From: Marinomonas sp. THO17
GTDB taxonomy: Bacteria > Pseudomonadota > Gammaproteobacteria > Pseudomonadales > Marinomonadaceae
DNA: 64,000 nt
Assembly (NCBI RefSeq): GCF_040436405.1
Contig: NZ_AP031575.1
Coordinates: 496,001-560,000, forward strand
Reading direction: 5' to 3'
Below, piece by piece: positions 34,943-43,441 of the stretch (position 1 is its first letter; every line of letters begins with the position of its first letter). A program made the position numbers and the translations under genes. The notes beneath the pieces are model-generated. The model was not told the origin of the DNA. It worked only from the letters and a program-made list of their open reading frames with translations, and did no database searches.

Positions 34943-35365
34943 TTATAACTCGTCATCGTCCTTCTCTATAAAGGATAAGGACGCTGAATTTACACAGTAA
35001 CGCAAGCCAGTTGGCTGCGGTCCATCTTCAAAGACGTGTCCCAAATGCGCATCACATTGCTGACAAACAATTTCGGTACGACGCATCATCCAAGACACAT
35101 CTTCAACCTCGCCAATGTTATTTGTGTTGCCATCGTAAAAGCTTGGCCAACCTGATCCTGAATCATATTTGGTGTCTGAAGTAAAAAGCAGCGCACCACA
35201 ACAACGGCAATGGTACTCCCCTTTCTCGTAAAACTTTTCATACTTACCGGTAAAAGCGCGTTCGGTGCCTTTTTTTCTTACTATGTTAAACACCTCTTCG
35301 GGTAATTCCTGCTGCCACTCTTGTTCCGTCTTTACTATTTTTTTACCTCTATCTGACTCAGTCAT
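34943..35365 (-). CDS. msrB: Peptide-methionine (R)-S-oxide reductase
   Basis: Repairs the R form of methionine sulphoxide in proteins. The 140-residue protein has the zinc ligands in YHCRCCGALLF and EIVCQQCDAHLGH, the YDSGSGWPSF motif, and the catalytic Cys in LRYCVNSASLSF. The ATG at 35365 has GGGAG upstream; an in-frame TTG five codons earlier overlaps that site and is less likely. It is divergent from alaA. Confidence 0.93.
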   Translation of the reverse strand: MTESDRGKKIVKTEQEWQQELPEEVFNIVRKKGTERAFTGKYEKFYEKGEYHCRCCGALLFTSDTKYDSGSGWPSFYDGNTNNIGEVEDVSWMMRRTEIVCQQCDAHLGHVFEDGPQPTGLRYCVNSASLSFIEKDDDEL

Positions 35366-35422
35366 CTTGAATGCTCCCAAGTTAGGTGTAAAGTTATAGC
35401 CTTAGCTGTAACTAAGGACAAT

Positions 35423-36640
35423 TTGGTGCAAATTCGTAAATCCAACAAACTCGCAAATATCTGTTATGAAATTCGTGGTCCCGTTCTCAAAGAGGCCATG
35501 CGAATGGAAGAAGAAGGCCAACGAATTTTAAAACTCAACATTGGCAACCCAGCGCCCTTTGGTTTTGAAGCACCAGATGAAATCCTAGTCGACGTCATTC
35601 GTAATTTACCGACTTCACAAGGCTACTCTGAATCAAAAGGCTTATTTTCTGCGCGCAAAGCCGTTATGCAAAAATATCAAGCCATGGGCATAAAATCCGC
35701 TGACGTTAACCAGGTATGGATGGGCAACGGTGTAAGCGAACTCATTGTCATGGCCATGCAAGCCCTGTTAAACGACGGTGATGAAATTCTCATTCCAGCC
35801 CCTGACTACCCTCTTTGGACCGCTGCCGCCACACTATCAGGCGGTTACGTTAGACACTATATGTGCGATCCTGGTTCCGGTTGGCAACCAGATATTAAAG
35901 ACATACGCGCCAAGATCTCCAATAAGACCAAAGCCATTGTCATTATTAATCCTAACAACCCAACGGGCGCAGTGTATGAAAAAAGTGTCTTGCAAGCCAT
36001 TGTGGATCTGGCAGATGAACACAATTTACTTATTTTCTCTGATGAAATTTATGACAAAATACTTTATGACGAAGCACAACATATCCCCACAGCAAGCTTA
36101 ACCGAAGGCAGAATGCCTTGCGTTACCTTTAGTGGTCTCTCTAAAGTATATCGTACCGCTGGTTTTCGTTCTGGCTGGATGACCATCACTGGAGATTGCA
36201 GCAAAATTGGTGATTTTATCGATGGTATAGATATCTTAAGCTCAATGCGTTTGTGTGCCAACGTACCTGCGCAACATGCCGTGCAAACCGCACTGGGCGG
36301 TTATCAGAGTATTAATGAGCTCATTATACCGGGTGGCCGCCTCTATGAACAAAGGCAAGTTGCATTTGATGTTTTAGACTCAATTCCCGGTGTGAATTGT
36401 TATAAGCCACAAGGTGCCTTGTATCTGTTTCCACAACTCGACCCTAAAGTGTACGACATTAAGAATGATATGGATTTGGTGCTGCAGTTCCTCAAAGAAG
36501 AAAAGGTTCTTATTGTACAAGGCACAGGCTTTAATTGGCCGACACCGGATCATGTGCGCTTTGTGTTTCTTCCTCATATTGAAGAACTGACTCCCGCAAT
36601 GGAGAGATTCGCCGCTTTCTTGCATAGATTAAGACGTTAA
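35423..36640 (+). CDS. alaA: Glutamate-pyruvate aminotransferase AlaA
   Basis: PLP aminotransferase that makes alanine from pyruvate and glutamate. The 405-residue protein matches E. coli AlaA almost throughout as I recall it: RILKLNIGNPAPFGF near residue 34, MGNGVSELIVMAMQALL near 100, INPNNPTGAVY near 175, and the PLP Lys in FSGLSKVYRTAGFRSGW near 245. The start is a TTG with AAGGA upstream; alignment to the E. coli N-terminus supports it over the GTG one codon later. It is monocistronic, and htpX follows after 79 bp. Confidence 0.93.
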   Translation: MVQIRKSNKLANICYEIRGPVLKEAMRMEEEGQRILKLNIGNPAPFGFEAPDEILVDVIRNLPTSQGYSESKGLFSARKAVMQKYQAMGIKSADVNQVWMGNGVSELIVMAMQALLNDGDEILIPAPDYPLWTAAATLSGGYVRHYMCDPGSGWQPDIKDIRAKISNKTKAIVIINPNNPTGAVYEKSVLQAIVDLADEHNLLIFSDEIYDKILYDEAQHIPTASLTEGRMPCVTFSGLSKVYRTAGFRSGWMTITGDCSKIGDFIDGIDILSSMRLCANVPAQHAVQTALGGYQSINELIIPGGRLYEQRQVAFDVLDSIPGVNCYKPQGALYLFPQLDPKVYDIKNDMDLVLQFLKEEKVLIVQGTGFNWPTPDHVRFVFLPHIEELTPAMERFAAFLHRLRR

Positions 36641-36680
36641 AATCCTTAATCTGGTGTCTTGAAATAATCCATCAAACCCC

Positions 36681-36717
36681 TACTATGCTCCTTACCAGTC
36701 TTTTTAGGAGCATAGTA
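36681..36717 (+). promoter_or_regulatory. Hairpin sequestering the htpX ribosome binding site
   Basis: A perfect 12-bp inverted repeat TACTATGCTCCT / AGGAGCATAGTA with a 13-nt loop ends 2 bp before the htpX ATG. Its 3' arm contains AGGAG, the only Shine-Dalgarno sequence, at correct spacing. No T-tract follows, so it is not a good terminator for alaA. An RNA thermometer or translational switch is my inference. Confidence 0.6.
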
Positions 36718-36719
36718 AA

Positions 36720-37598
36720 ATGCGTATCATTCTTTTCCTTTTGACCAACCTAGCTGTCCTAGTCGTGGCAGGCATAGTGTTAAGTCTATTAGGCGTAAAT
36801 GGCTACATGAGTAGCAATGGATTAAATCTTTCGTCCTTGCTGATTTTCTGTGCAGTCTTTGGTTTTACCGGTAGTTTTATTTCACTATTTTTATCCAAAT
36901 TCATGGCCAAAAGAGGCTCTGGTGCAGTGGTTATTGAACAACCACGAAACCACAAAGAAGTTTGGTTATTGGATACAGTGAAAGAACTGTCTAATACAGC
37001 TGGCATTAAGATGCCAGAAGTTGCCATCTTTCCATCTCACGATGCTAACGCTTTCGCTACCGGCTGGAATAAAAACGACGCTTTGGTCGCTGTATCCAGC
37101 GGCATGCTAGAGCGCTTTCCACCCGATGAAATCAAAGCCGTTTTAGGACATGAAATTGGTCACGTAGCAAATGGCGATATGGTGACATTATCTCTTATTC
37201 AAGGGGTGGTGAACACTTTCGTTATGTTCTTTGCCCGGATCGCAGCTTACGCGGTGGATCAATTCCTGCGCCGAAACGACAGCAGTAACTCTGTTGGTTT
37301 TGGTTACTACATTGCAACATTTGTGTTTGAGATTGTATTTGGCATCTTGGCGTCCATGATCGTTATGTGGTTCTCACGTTTCCGTGAATTTCGTGCCGAT
37401 GAGGCAGGTGCTAAGTTGGCAGGCAAAGGCGCTATGATCGCTGCCTTGGCACGCTTACAGCAAGAACATGAAGAATCACACATGCCAGACTCTATGTTGG
37501 CGTTTGGCATTCGTCAGGGTAAGCGCCCAAGTTTAGGCGAGTTATTCTCAAGCCATCCGCCTATTCGTGATCGTATCCAGGCTTTGCAAGCCCTATAA
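36720..37598 (+). CDS. htpX: Membrane zinc metalloprotease HtpX
   Basis: Inner-membrane heat-shock protease that works with FtsH in membrane protein quality control. The 292-residue protein has two N-terminal membrane helices (about 4-24 and 36-58), the zinc motif [12 protein letters not shown] near residue 140, two further hydrophobic segments (about 155-180 and 195-218), and the third zinc ligand in [11 protein letters not shown] near 225. Translation may be controlled by the hairpin in front. A strong terminator follows. Confidence 0.95.
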   Translation: MRIILFLLTNLAVLVVAGIVLSLLGVNGYMSSNGLNLSSLLIFCAVFGFTGSFISLFLSKFMAKRGSGAVVIEQPRNHKEVWLLDTVKELSNTAGIKMPEVAIFPSHDANAFATGWNKNDALVAVSSGMLERFPPDEIKAVLGHEIGHVANGDMVTLSLIQGVVNTFVMFFARIAAYAVDQFLRRNDSSNSVGFGYYIATFVFEIVFGILASMIVMWFSRFREFRADEAGAKLAGKGAMIAALARLQQEHEESHMPDSMLAFGIRQGKRPSLGELFSSHPPIRDRIQALQAL

Positions 37599-37616
37599 AA
37601 TCAAGATCCAAAAACC

Positions 37617-37644
37617 AAAACGCCAGCAAATTTGCTGGCGTTTT
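37617..37644. terminator. Bidirectional terminator between htpX and PilZ gene
   Basis: A 28-bp perfect palindrome with arms AAAACGCCAGCAAA and TTTGCTGGCGTTTT lies between two convergent genes. Confidence 0.9.
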
Positions 37645-37660
37645 TCATGGTTATTCATCA

Positions 37661-38380
37661 CTATTTTTTATTCTGCAATGTCTCTAATATATAGGCTATT
37701 AAAGGAATGCCACCTTCTTTAGGCGGATTGCGAAAACGTATACCGTAGACATAAAAATATTCCACTCCCATACGTGTTAAAAATTCATTATCCACCATGC
37801 TGGCCTGTACTTGCTCTAGCATTTGAATTTCCTGAGATCGAATCTCACAATCCAATTTCAACAAATGTGAATAGCTGCCAATTTTTACATTGCAAGCCAT
37901 TTTCATGGTCTGATTTACCGAACCAAAATCTTCTTTGGAAATCAGCTTAGCGCCACCATAACTCAAGTCTGTAATAATGGCCGATGACACGTCATTAATA
38001 GAGGTATTACTGCCATCCCCTTCCACATTACAAATTAAGCGTGTCTCAACCCGCACTGCCTGACGCACTTCAGAAACTTCAACGTAACTTGGGTAAGCTA
38101 TGTGTAAATGTGCCGCAGGTTCCAAATAGCTTTTTGCTACTTTACTGGAAAAAGCACATACATGAGTACTTAACATTAAGCGTATATTGACAACTTGGCT
38201 GTCGCGTACAAGAATGTTTTTCCCATTCAATCTTGGGCAAGAAAGAATCAAAGAAGCACCCGGTATATTACCTAACACTTTCACCATATGCCGTCCTGGC
38301 GGTGAAATAAATTCCAACTGCACACTGGTGCCAATCGGTACATCAAGGTCACCTAAATCGACCTGCATCACTCCAGCCAT
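37661..38380 (-). CDS. YcgR-like PilZ-domain c-di-GMP receptor
   Basis: The 239-residue protein has an N-terminal YcgR-type domain (about residues 1-105) and a C-terminal PilZ domain. The c-di-GMP signature is visible: RQAVR near residue 107 and DLSYGGAKL near 138. In enterobacteria YcgR slows the flagellar motor when c-di-GMP is high; a similar role here is likely but no flagellar gene is nearby. It lies 20 bp after pdxB on the same strand and is probably co-transcribed. It is not the short PilZ of type IV pili. Confidence 0.85.
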   Translation of the reverse strand: MAGVMQVDLGDLDVPIGTSVQLEFISPPGRHMVKVLGNIPGASLILSCPRLNGKNILVRDSQVVNIRLMLSTHVCAFSSKVAKSYLEPAAHLHIAYPSYVEVSEVRQAVRVETRLICNVEGDGSNTSINDVSSAIITDLSYGGAKLISKEDFGSVNQTMKMACNVKIGSYSHLLKLDCEIRSQEIQMLEQVQASMVDNEFLTRMGVEYFYVYGIRFRNPPKEGGIPLIAYILETLQNKK

Positions 38381-38400
38381 GTTTTACCTATTTTCTTTGA

Positions 38401-39540
38401 TTATTTTTGATTGAAGCCAACGGCTTTTAGCATAGCTTGCTCAGAATCATGGTGCACTTGACAAGTATTAAATTCATCCCGCTCAACATAGTTCTTCCTG
38501 AGCCAATCAAATGTGGACTCTTTTGTGTTGATGCGATACTGAAATCGTAAACGAGCATCATCTCTTGCCACATCATAAATGGCATGCATACTTCTCGCCA
38601 GTATTTCTTCTTTACACAAGTGTGTATTAAGCTGAATAGATTGCAAATTTCCTGGCGTCACCGCGTCTTCCATACTGAATTGTGCGTCTAAACCAAAGCA
38701 TTTGCACAAGGCCTGATAAACCATCCAGGTGCCCTTTTCACGTCCTTGCCGACTGTAGCCAGCTATGTGTGGTGTCGCAATATCCGTAATGTTTACCAGT
38801 TGTTGTGAAATATTAGGCTCGTCATGCCAGACATCCAACACTAGATTAAGGTCACCAGAAAGCTCTTTATAACGTGACAGCAAAGCGTCTTCATTGATAA
38901 CACCGCCTCGGCCCGCTGAAATAATACTGCTACCCGCCTTAATCTGAGCAAGCTCATTTTCGGACAACATATTCAAGGTAGGGTATGGTCCAGACTGAGT
39001 CATTGGCGAATGCAAACAGATCACATCGCACGTCAATACGTCTGCCAATTCAACGAAATTAGCCTCTCGGCTCAGCATGGGATCATCTGCCAGTTTCAGC
39101 GGATCGTAAACGCACACCTGACAGCCCAAAGCGGCAAAACGCTTATAAACAGTGCGCCCCACATTGCCATAACCGATTACAGCTACTTTTGCAGACAACC
39201 ACTTAATGCCTTTATTGAGATAAAGATGTCCTAACGCACTAAAAACATAATCCGCAACCGCTTCAGCATTACAGCCAGGAGCACTGGAAAAAGCAATATT
39301 TTGCGCACGTAAATATGCTTCATCTATGTGATCAACACCAATAGTGGCGCTGCCAACAAATTTCACTTTACTGCCCGTTAATAAATTCTCATTCACCTTA
39401 GTAACCGACCTTACCAAAAGCGCATCTGCGTCTTTCACTTGCTGGGCCGAGAGATCTCTTCCACTTACTAAGGTCACCTCTCCTAAATGGGAGAAAAGCC
39501 GTTTTACATTCGGCATATTTTCATCAGCAACGATTTTCAT
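38401..39540 (-). CDS. pdxB: Erythronate-4-phosphate dehydrogenase
   Basis: Second step of pyridoxal phosphate synthesis: oxidises 4-phosphoerythronate. The 379-residue protein opens with MKIVADENMPNVKRLF, typical of PdxB. It has the NAD motif VIGYGNVGRTVYKRF near residue 120, the catalytic Arg/Glu/His set of D-hydroxyacid dehydrogenases (ISAGRGGVINEDAL, HDEPNI, TPHIAGYS), and the PdxB-specific C-terminal dimer domain. It overlaps epmC by 17 nt. Confidence 0.94.
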   Translation of the reverse strand: MKIVADENMPNVKRLFSHLGEVTLVSGRDLSAQQVKDADALLVRSVTKVNENLLTGSKVKFVGSATIGVDHIDEAYLRAQNIAFSSAPGCNAEAVADYVFSALGHLYLNKGIKWLSAKVAVIGYGNVGRTVYKRFAALGCQVCVYDPLKLADDPMLSREANFVELADVLTCDVICLHSPMTQSGPYPTLNMLSENELAQIKAGSSIISAGRGGVINEDALLSRYKELSGDLNLVLDVWHDEPNISQQLVNITDIATPHIAGYSRQGREKGTWMVYQALCKCFGLDAQFSMEDAVTPGNLQSIQLNTHLCKEEILARSMHAIYDVARDDARLRFQYRINTKESTFDWLRKNYVERDEFNTCQVHHDSEQAMLKAVGFNQK

Positions 39541-40099
39541 ATTCGTGTTTTAAAAACTCATTAAAATCAACATCAGGATGGCGTTTCGCCAATAAAAATC
39601 GTGCATAAATCTCTGCCCTGTAAGGCAGGTTTTTATTCTCGATATAGGATTCTACTTGCTGCATGACTGCCTTACGAAAAGGTGAAGCATCGTAATCAGG
39701 ATAAGCTAAATTATCGACACTGACATTAAAAGGCATACCAGCTGACCAGTGTAAAATGCATTCAACTGCTTGCGGTTTCACTTCAACTTGTTCAAATTCT
39801 GCCTGCTGCGTTAAGTTTCGGCTGTCGGTTTCATACCAATAACCATAATCTTCAAGCTGCCTTCGTTTCGCGCCGGCAATACACCAGTGGCTTACCTCAT
39901 GCAAAGCGCTAGAAGCGTAATCAAGACGAAACAATATCTTTGCGGGCTGATCGTCCTTAGCAGGCAAATACAAAGGCTCATCAGAATTCCCAACCAAGCA
40001 GGTCTGATAGGAATGCAAAAAACACTGATTAAAAGCCAATACTATTTGGTCAACAAGAGCCAAGAGTCTAGTCTCCAAAAAGTGGCGATTATCACACAA
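39524..40099 (-). CDS. epmC: Elongation factor P hydroxylase
   Basis: Non-haem iron hydroxylase that completes the modification of the lysylated Lys of elongation factor P. The 191-residue protein has the metal motif ALHEVSHWCIAGAKRR near residue 66, a further YGYWYETDSR segment, and the YPDYDASPFR stretch, as in E. coli YfcM. It overlaps pdxB, and the pair is probably one operon with the PilZ gene. EF-P and the lysylation genes are outside the window. Confidence 0.88.
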   Translation of the reverse strand: MCDNRHFLETRLLALVDQIVLAFNQCFLHSYQTCLVGNSDEPLYLPAKDDQPAKILFRLDYASSALHEVSHWCIAGAKRRQLEDYGYWYETDSRNLTQQAEFEQVEVKPQAVECILHWSAGMPFNVSVDNLAYPDYDASPFRKAVMQQVESYIENKNLPYRAEIYARFLLAKRHPDVDFNEFLKHEYENRC

Positions 40100-40134
40100 A
40101 ATAGCGCCATGTAGAATGTCTACATGGCGCTATT
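40100..40134 (-). terminator. Terminator after gcvT
   Basis: A 16-bp perfect stem (arms AATAGCGCCATGTAGA and TCTACATGGCGCTATT) closes over a 3-nt loop and is followed on the minus strand by TTTTGTGT. It separates gcvT from epmC. Confidence 0.8.
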
Positions 40135-40163
40135 AAATGTCACACTGCATCTTCTAACAATAA

Positions 40164-41264
40164 TTAACCGCGATAATAATTCGCCGCAACAAAAGGCATT
40201 TTGACTTGGGTTAATGAAATCTTTTTACCTCGCATCTGGGCAAATATAGGCTCTTCAGTGGCCAACACGCTGGCATCAACATAACCCATCAAGATAGGTT
40301 TTTCCAAACTCGGTGAGAAACCGCCACTGGTCACCTTGCCAACCAAACCTCCTGCTTGGTTTACCAGCTCAACACCTTCACGAATAGGGGCGCGTCCTTC
40401 GGCAATAAAACCAACACGTTTTTTACTTGGCTTATCAGTAAACTGCGGCAAAATCACATCCGCACCCAAGAAACCACCAGCACGCTCTCCTTCGGTACGA
40501 CGAACTTTTTGAATGGCCCAGTTTAACGATGCTTCCACTGGCGTTGTTTCGGTATCTATATCATGCCCATACAAGCACAAGCCAGCCTCAAGGCGCAGAG
40601 AATCACGCGCTCCCAAACCAATCCACTCCACTTCAGATTCAGCCAACAAAGCCTTTGCCAAAGTATCCGCCTGCTCATTTGCAACAGAGATTTCGTAACC
40701 ATCTTCCCCTGTATAGCCAGAGCAACTCACCCATAATTCAATCCCTTGCCAAATAAACTTACTGCTTTGCATGAAAATCATGTTGGCGGCCTCCGGCACC
40801 ATGCGAGCAAATACTTCGCGAGCCTTCGGACCTTGCAAAGCAAGCAATGCCCTATCTTCTAGAACCACCACATCAGAAGTGACTAGGCTTTTCTGCAAAT
40901 GCTCAATGTCTTGATCTTTACAAGCCGCATTCACCACCATGTATATTTCATCACCCCAGTTAGCGAACATCAAATCATCAGAAATACCGCCTTTTTCTGT
41001 GGTAAACATGCCGTAACGCTGCAAGCCTTGCGGCAAATCAATCACATCAACAGGTAAAATAGCCTCTAACTCTTGCTTAACTTGCTCGCCTTTTAGCAGC
41101 ACTTGCCCCATATGAGACACATCAAATAAACCAGCCTGCTGACGCGTCCACAAATGTTCTTTTTTTACCCCAAGTGGGTACTGAACTGGCATTTCATAGC
41201 CGGCAAATTCAACCATTCTGGCACTGCTAGCAAGGTGCTGCTCATATAAGGCGGTACGTTTCAT
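40164..41264 (-). CDS. gcvT: Aminomethyltransferase (glycine cleavage T protein)
   Basis: Transfers the methylene of glycine from the lipoyl H protein to tetrahydrofolate and releases ammonia. The 366-residue protein has the family start (TALYEQHLASSARMVEFAGY), GLFDVSHMGQV near residue 48, the Asp of SCSGYTGEDGYEI near 190, and GLGARDSLRLEAGLCLYGHD near 225. I use the ATG at 41264, with AGGT seven bases upstream. It is transcribed away from glyA-gcvH-gcvP and shares their regulatory region. Confidence 0.94.
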   Translation of the reverse strand: MKRTALYEQHLASSARMVEFAGYEMPVQYPLGVKKEHLWTRQQAGLFDVSHMGQVLLKGEQVKQELEAILPVDVIDLPQGLQRYGMFTTEKGGISDDLMFANWGDEIYMVVNAACKDQDIEHLQKSLVTSDVVVLEDRALLALQGPKAREVFARMVPEAANMIFMQSSKFIWQGIELWVSCSGYTGEDGYEISVANEQADTLAKALLAESEVEWIGLGARDSLRLEAGLCLYGHDIDTETTPVEASLNWAIQKVRRTEGERAGGFLGADVILPQFTDKPSKKRVGFIAEGRAPIREGVELVNQAGGLVGKVTSGGFSPSLEKPILMGYVDASVLATEEPIFAQMRGKKISLTQVKMPFVAANYYRG

Positions 41265-41295
41265 TTTATTACCTGCAAGATTCTTGTTTAAAAAA

Positions 41296-41311
41296 GTTTC
41301 CAATAGGAAAC
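41296..41311. promoter_or_regulatory. Operator-like palindrome at the gcvT transcription start
   Basis: GTTTCCAATAGGAAAC, one base short of a perfect palindrome. It directly follows a minus-strand promoter with -35 TTGTCA (41341-41336), an 18-bp spacer and -10 TAATCT (41317-41312), so it would cover the transcription start. The same motif occurs 166 bp to the right at the glyA promoter. Confidence 0.65.
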
Positions 41312-41461
41312 AGATTACCGAAAATATAAGTGCATTGACAAGTCTCCCTTAGATTTATTTAAACCAATTGACACACTACAACGTACGAGAAAGATAATAA
41401 ATCAAACCATTTGGTCAACTTAAGTTTCACTACATTTTTTTAAAACAAGTGGGTTTTTCAT

Positions 41462-41477
41462 GTTTCCAATTGGAAAC
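41462..41477. promoter_or_regulatory. Operator-like perfect palindrome at the glyA promoter
   Basis: GTTTCCAATTGGAAAC, a perfect 16-bp palindrome. It covers the -35 region (TTTCCA, 41463-41468) of a + strand promoter whose -10 is TATGAT (41486-41491) at 17-bp spacing. It is the partner of the gcvT site. The protein that binds is unknown to me. Confidence 0.68.
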
Positions 41478-41634
41478 TTTTTGATTATGATAAGCGCAAA
41501 TTGACGTGAACAGGACAATGACTGACGCTCTAAGAAAGATGATCTTTTTTCATCACCTTAGACTGCCAAAGTGTTATTATAGTTAAGACTCATTGTCTTA
41601 TGGGCATACATGTTTATTTAAGAGGATATTTTTC

Positions 41635-42912
41635 ATGGCCAACACCGAAGCCTTTTTCAGCCAAGCGCTTGCTGAGCGTGATCCTGAGCTTTATGCAACC
41701 ATTACTGAAGAGCAAGAACGTCAGGAGACTGGCATTGAATTGATCGCTTCTGAAAACATCACTTCTAAAGCCGTATTAGAAGCGCAAGGCTCTGTGCTGA
41801 CCAACAAATACGCTGAAGGTTACCCTAATCGTCGTTACTATGGTGGCTGTGAAGCCGTTGACGTTACTGAACAATTAGCTATTGATCGCGCTAAGCAACT
41901 TTTTAACTGTGAATTCGTTAACGTACAGCCGCACTCTGGTGCTCAGGCCAATGGTGCTGTCATGTTAGCTTTACTTCAACCAGGCGACACCATTATGGGC
42001 ATGTCTCTTGACGCTGGCGGTCACTTAACTCACGGAGCGCCACCAGCACAATCAGGTAAGTGGTTTAATGCCGTTCAATATCAAGTAAACCCAGACACTC
42101 TACTGATAGATTACGATGCAATCGAAGCACAAGCGTTAGAATGCAAACCTAAAATGATCATCGCCGGTGGTTCCGCTATCCCTCGCGTCATCGATTTTAA
42201 ACGTTTCCGCGAAATCGCAGATAAGGTTGGGGCTTACTTGTTCGTTGACATGGCGCACATTGCCGGTTTGGTTGCGACTGGTGCCCACCCTTCTCCACTT
42301 CCATATGCGCACGTTGTGACAACGACAACGCACAAAACATTGCGTGGTCCTCGTGGTGGTATGATCTTGTCTAATGATTTGGATTTGGGTAAGAAAATCA
42401 ACTCAGCAGTATTCCCTGGCTACCAAGGTGGCCCATTAATGCACGTTATTGCGGGTAAAGCTGTTGCTTTTGGCGAAGCCTTGAAGCCTGAGTTTAAAAC
42501 TTACATAGATCAAGTGGTTAGTAACGCCAAAGTACTTGCTGAAGTCATGATTGAACGCGGTTGTGATGTGGTAACGGGCGGTACAGATAACCACCTAATG
42601 CTGGTTGACCTTCGTCCAAAAGGCATCAAAGGTAATATGGCTGACAAAGCCCTTGAACGTGCTGGGATTACCTGTAATAAAAATGGCATTCCATTTGATA
42701 CCGAAAAACCTATGATTACCTCTGGTATTCGCCTTGGTACACCAGCGGCGACATCTCGTGGTTTTGGCGAGGAAGAATTCCGTAAAGTCGGTCACTTAAT
42801 TAGTGACGTAATCGACGGTCTTGTGGAAATGCCTGAAGGCAACCCAGAAGTCGAAGCGCGCGTACTGTCTGAAGTTAAAGAGCTTTGCAAGCGTTTCCCA
42901 CTTTACCGCTAA
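41635..42912 (+). CDS. glyA: Serine hydroxymethyltransferase
   Basis: PLP enzyme that interconverts serine and glycine with tetrahydrofolate. The 425-residue protein has [20 protein letters not shown] near residue 26, [13 protein letters not shown] near 52, and the PLP Lys in [15 protein letters not shown] near 228. AGAGGA before the ATG at 41635 and homology to the family N-terminus set the start. It leads a + strand group with gcvH and gcvP, but a terminator separates it from gcvH. The 370-base region upstream holds the two palindromes, both promoters and no other gene that I can see. Confidence 0.96.
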   Translation: MANTEAFFSQALAERDPELYATITEEQERQETGIELIASENITSKAVLEAQGSVLTNKYAEGYPNRRYYGGCEAVDVTEQLAIDRAKQLFNCEFVNVQPHSGAQANGAVMLALLQPGDTIMGMSLDAGGHLTHGAPPAQSGKWFNAVQYQVNPDTLLIDYDAIEAQALECKPKMIIAGGSAIPRVIDFKRFREIADKVGAYLFVDMAHIAGLVATGAHPSPLPYAHVVTTTTHKTLRGPRGGMILSNDLDLGKKINSAVFPGYQGGPLMHVIAGKAVAFGEALKPEFKTYIDQVVSNAKVLAEVMIERGCDVVTGGTDNHLMLVDLRPKGIKGNMADKALERAGITCNKNGIPFDTEKPMITSGIRLGTPAATSRGFGEEEFRKVGHLISDVIDGLVEMPEGNPEVEARVLSEVKELCKRFPLYR

Positions 42913-42920
42913 TAACACCA

Positions 42921-42953
42921 TACCCAAGTGTCTGTTCACTTGGGTATTTTTTT
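42921..42953 (+). terminator. Terminator or attenuator between glyA and gcvH
   Basis: Stem TACCCAAGTG / CACTTGGGTA with a 6-nt loop is followed by seven T. It lies inside the glyA-gcvH-gcvP series, so either gcvHP depends on readthrough or it has its own promoter. Confidence 0.82.
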
Positions 42954-42969
42954 ATGAGGCTAACAACAT

Positions 42970-43353
42970 ATGAGCACTATCCCAGAAAACTTAAAATACG
43001 CTGATTCTCATGAATGGGTTTTGGATAACGGTGATGGCACAGCAACGGTTGGCATTACTGACCATGCACAAGACTTACTTGGTGATGTTGTTTATGTTGA
43101 ATTACCAGAGGTTGGTGCATCAGTAACAGCAACTGAACAGTTCTCTTTGATTGAATCCGTAAAGGCTGCGTCTGATATCTACGCGCCAATTAATGGTGAG
43201 ATTATTGAAGTGAACCAAGACTTAGAAGATGCTCCAGAGTTAATCAACGAAGCGCCTTATGAAGGTGCCTGGATTGCTAAAATCAAGATGAGCGACGCAG
43301 CTGATCTTGACAAATTACTGGATGCTGCCGGCTACGCTGAATCCATCGAGTAA
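42970..43353 (+). CDS. gcvH: Glycine cleavage system H protein
   Basis: Small lipoyl protein that shuttles the aminomethyl group between the P, T and L proteins. The 127-residue product has the lipoylated Lys in [13 protein letters not shown] near residue 63 and the full family sequence from KYADSHEWV to the C-terminus. GAGG precedes the ATG. gcvP follows after 88 bp. Confidence 0.96.
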   Translation: MSTIPENLKYADSHEWVLDNGDGTATVGITDHAQDLLGDVVYVELPEVGASVTATEQFSLIESVKAASDIYAPINGEIIEVNQDLEDAPELINEAPYEGAWIAKIKMSDAADLDKLLDAAGYAESIE

Positions 43354-43441
43354 TCTTCTCAAAACGCACTACCTGCGCTCTTTATTTACTCTAATACAGG
43401 GCGCACATTCTCTACTCTCTTCTATAACAGGTGATAGAACT

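Noticed and set aside
36681-36717. Terminator of alaA
   Set aside because: The stem is strong but is followed by AAAATG instead of a T-tract, and it contains the htpX ribosome binding site.
37661-38380. Type IV pilus PilZ protein normally found between holB and tatD in pseudomonads
   Set aside because: This protein is twice as long, has a YcgR N-terminal domain and both c-di-GMP motifs, and lies far from holB.
41265-41634. Glycine riboswitch upstream of gcvT or glyA
   Set aside because: A riboswitch would be expected before glycine genes, but I found no tandem aptamer core and no hairpin set of that kind; the palindromes look like protein operators.
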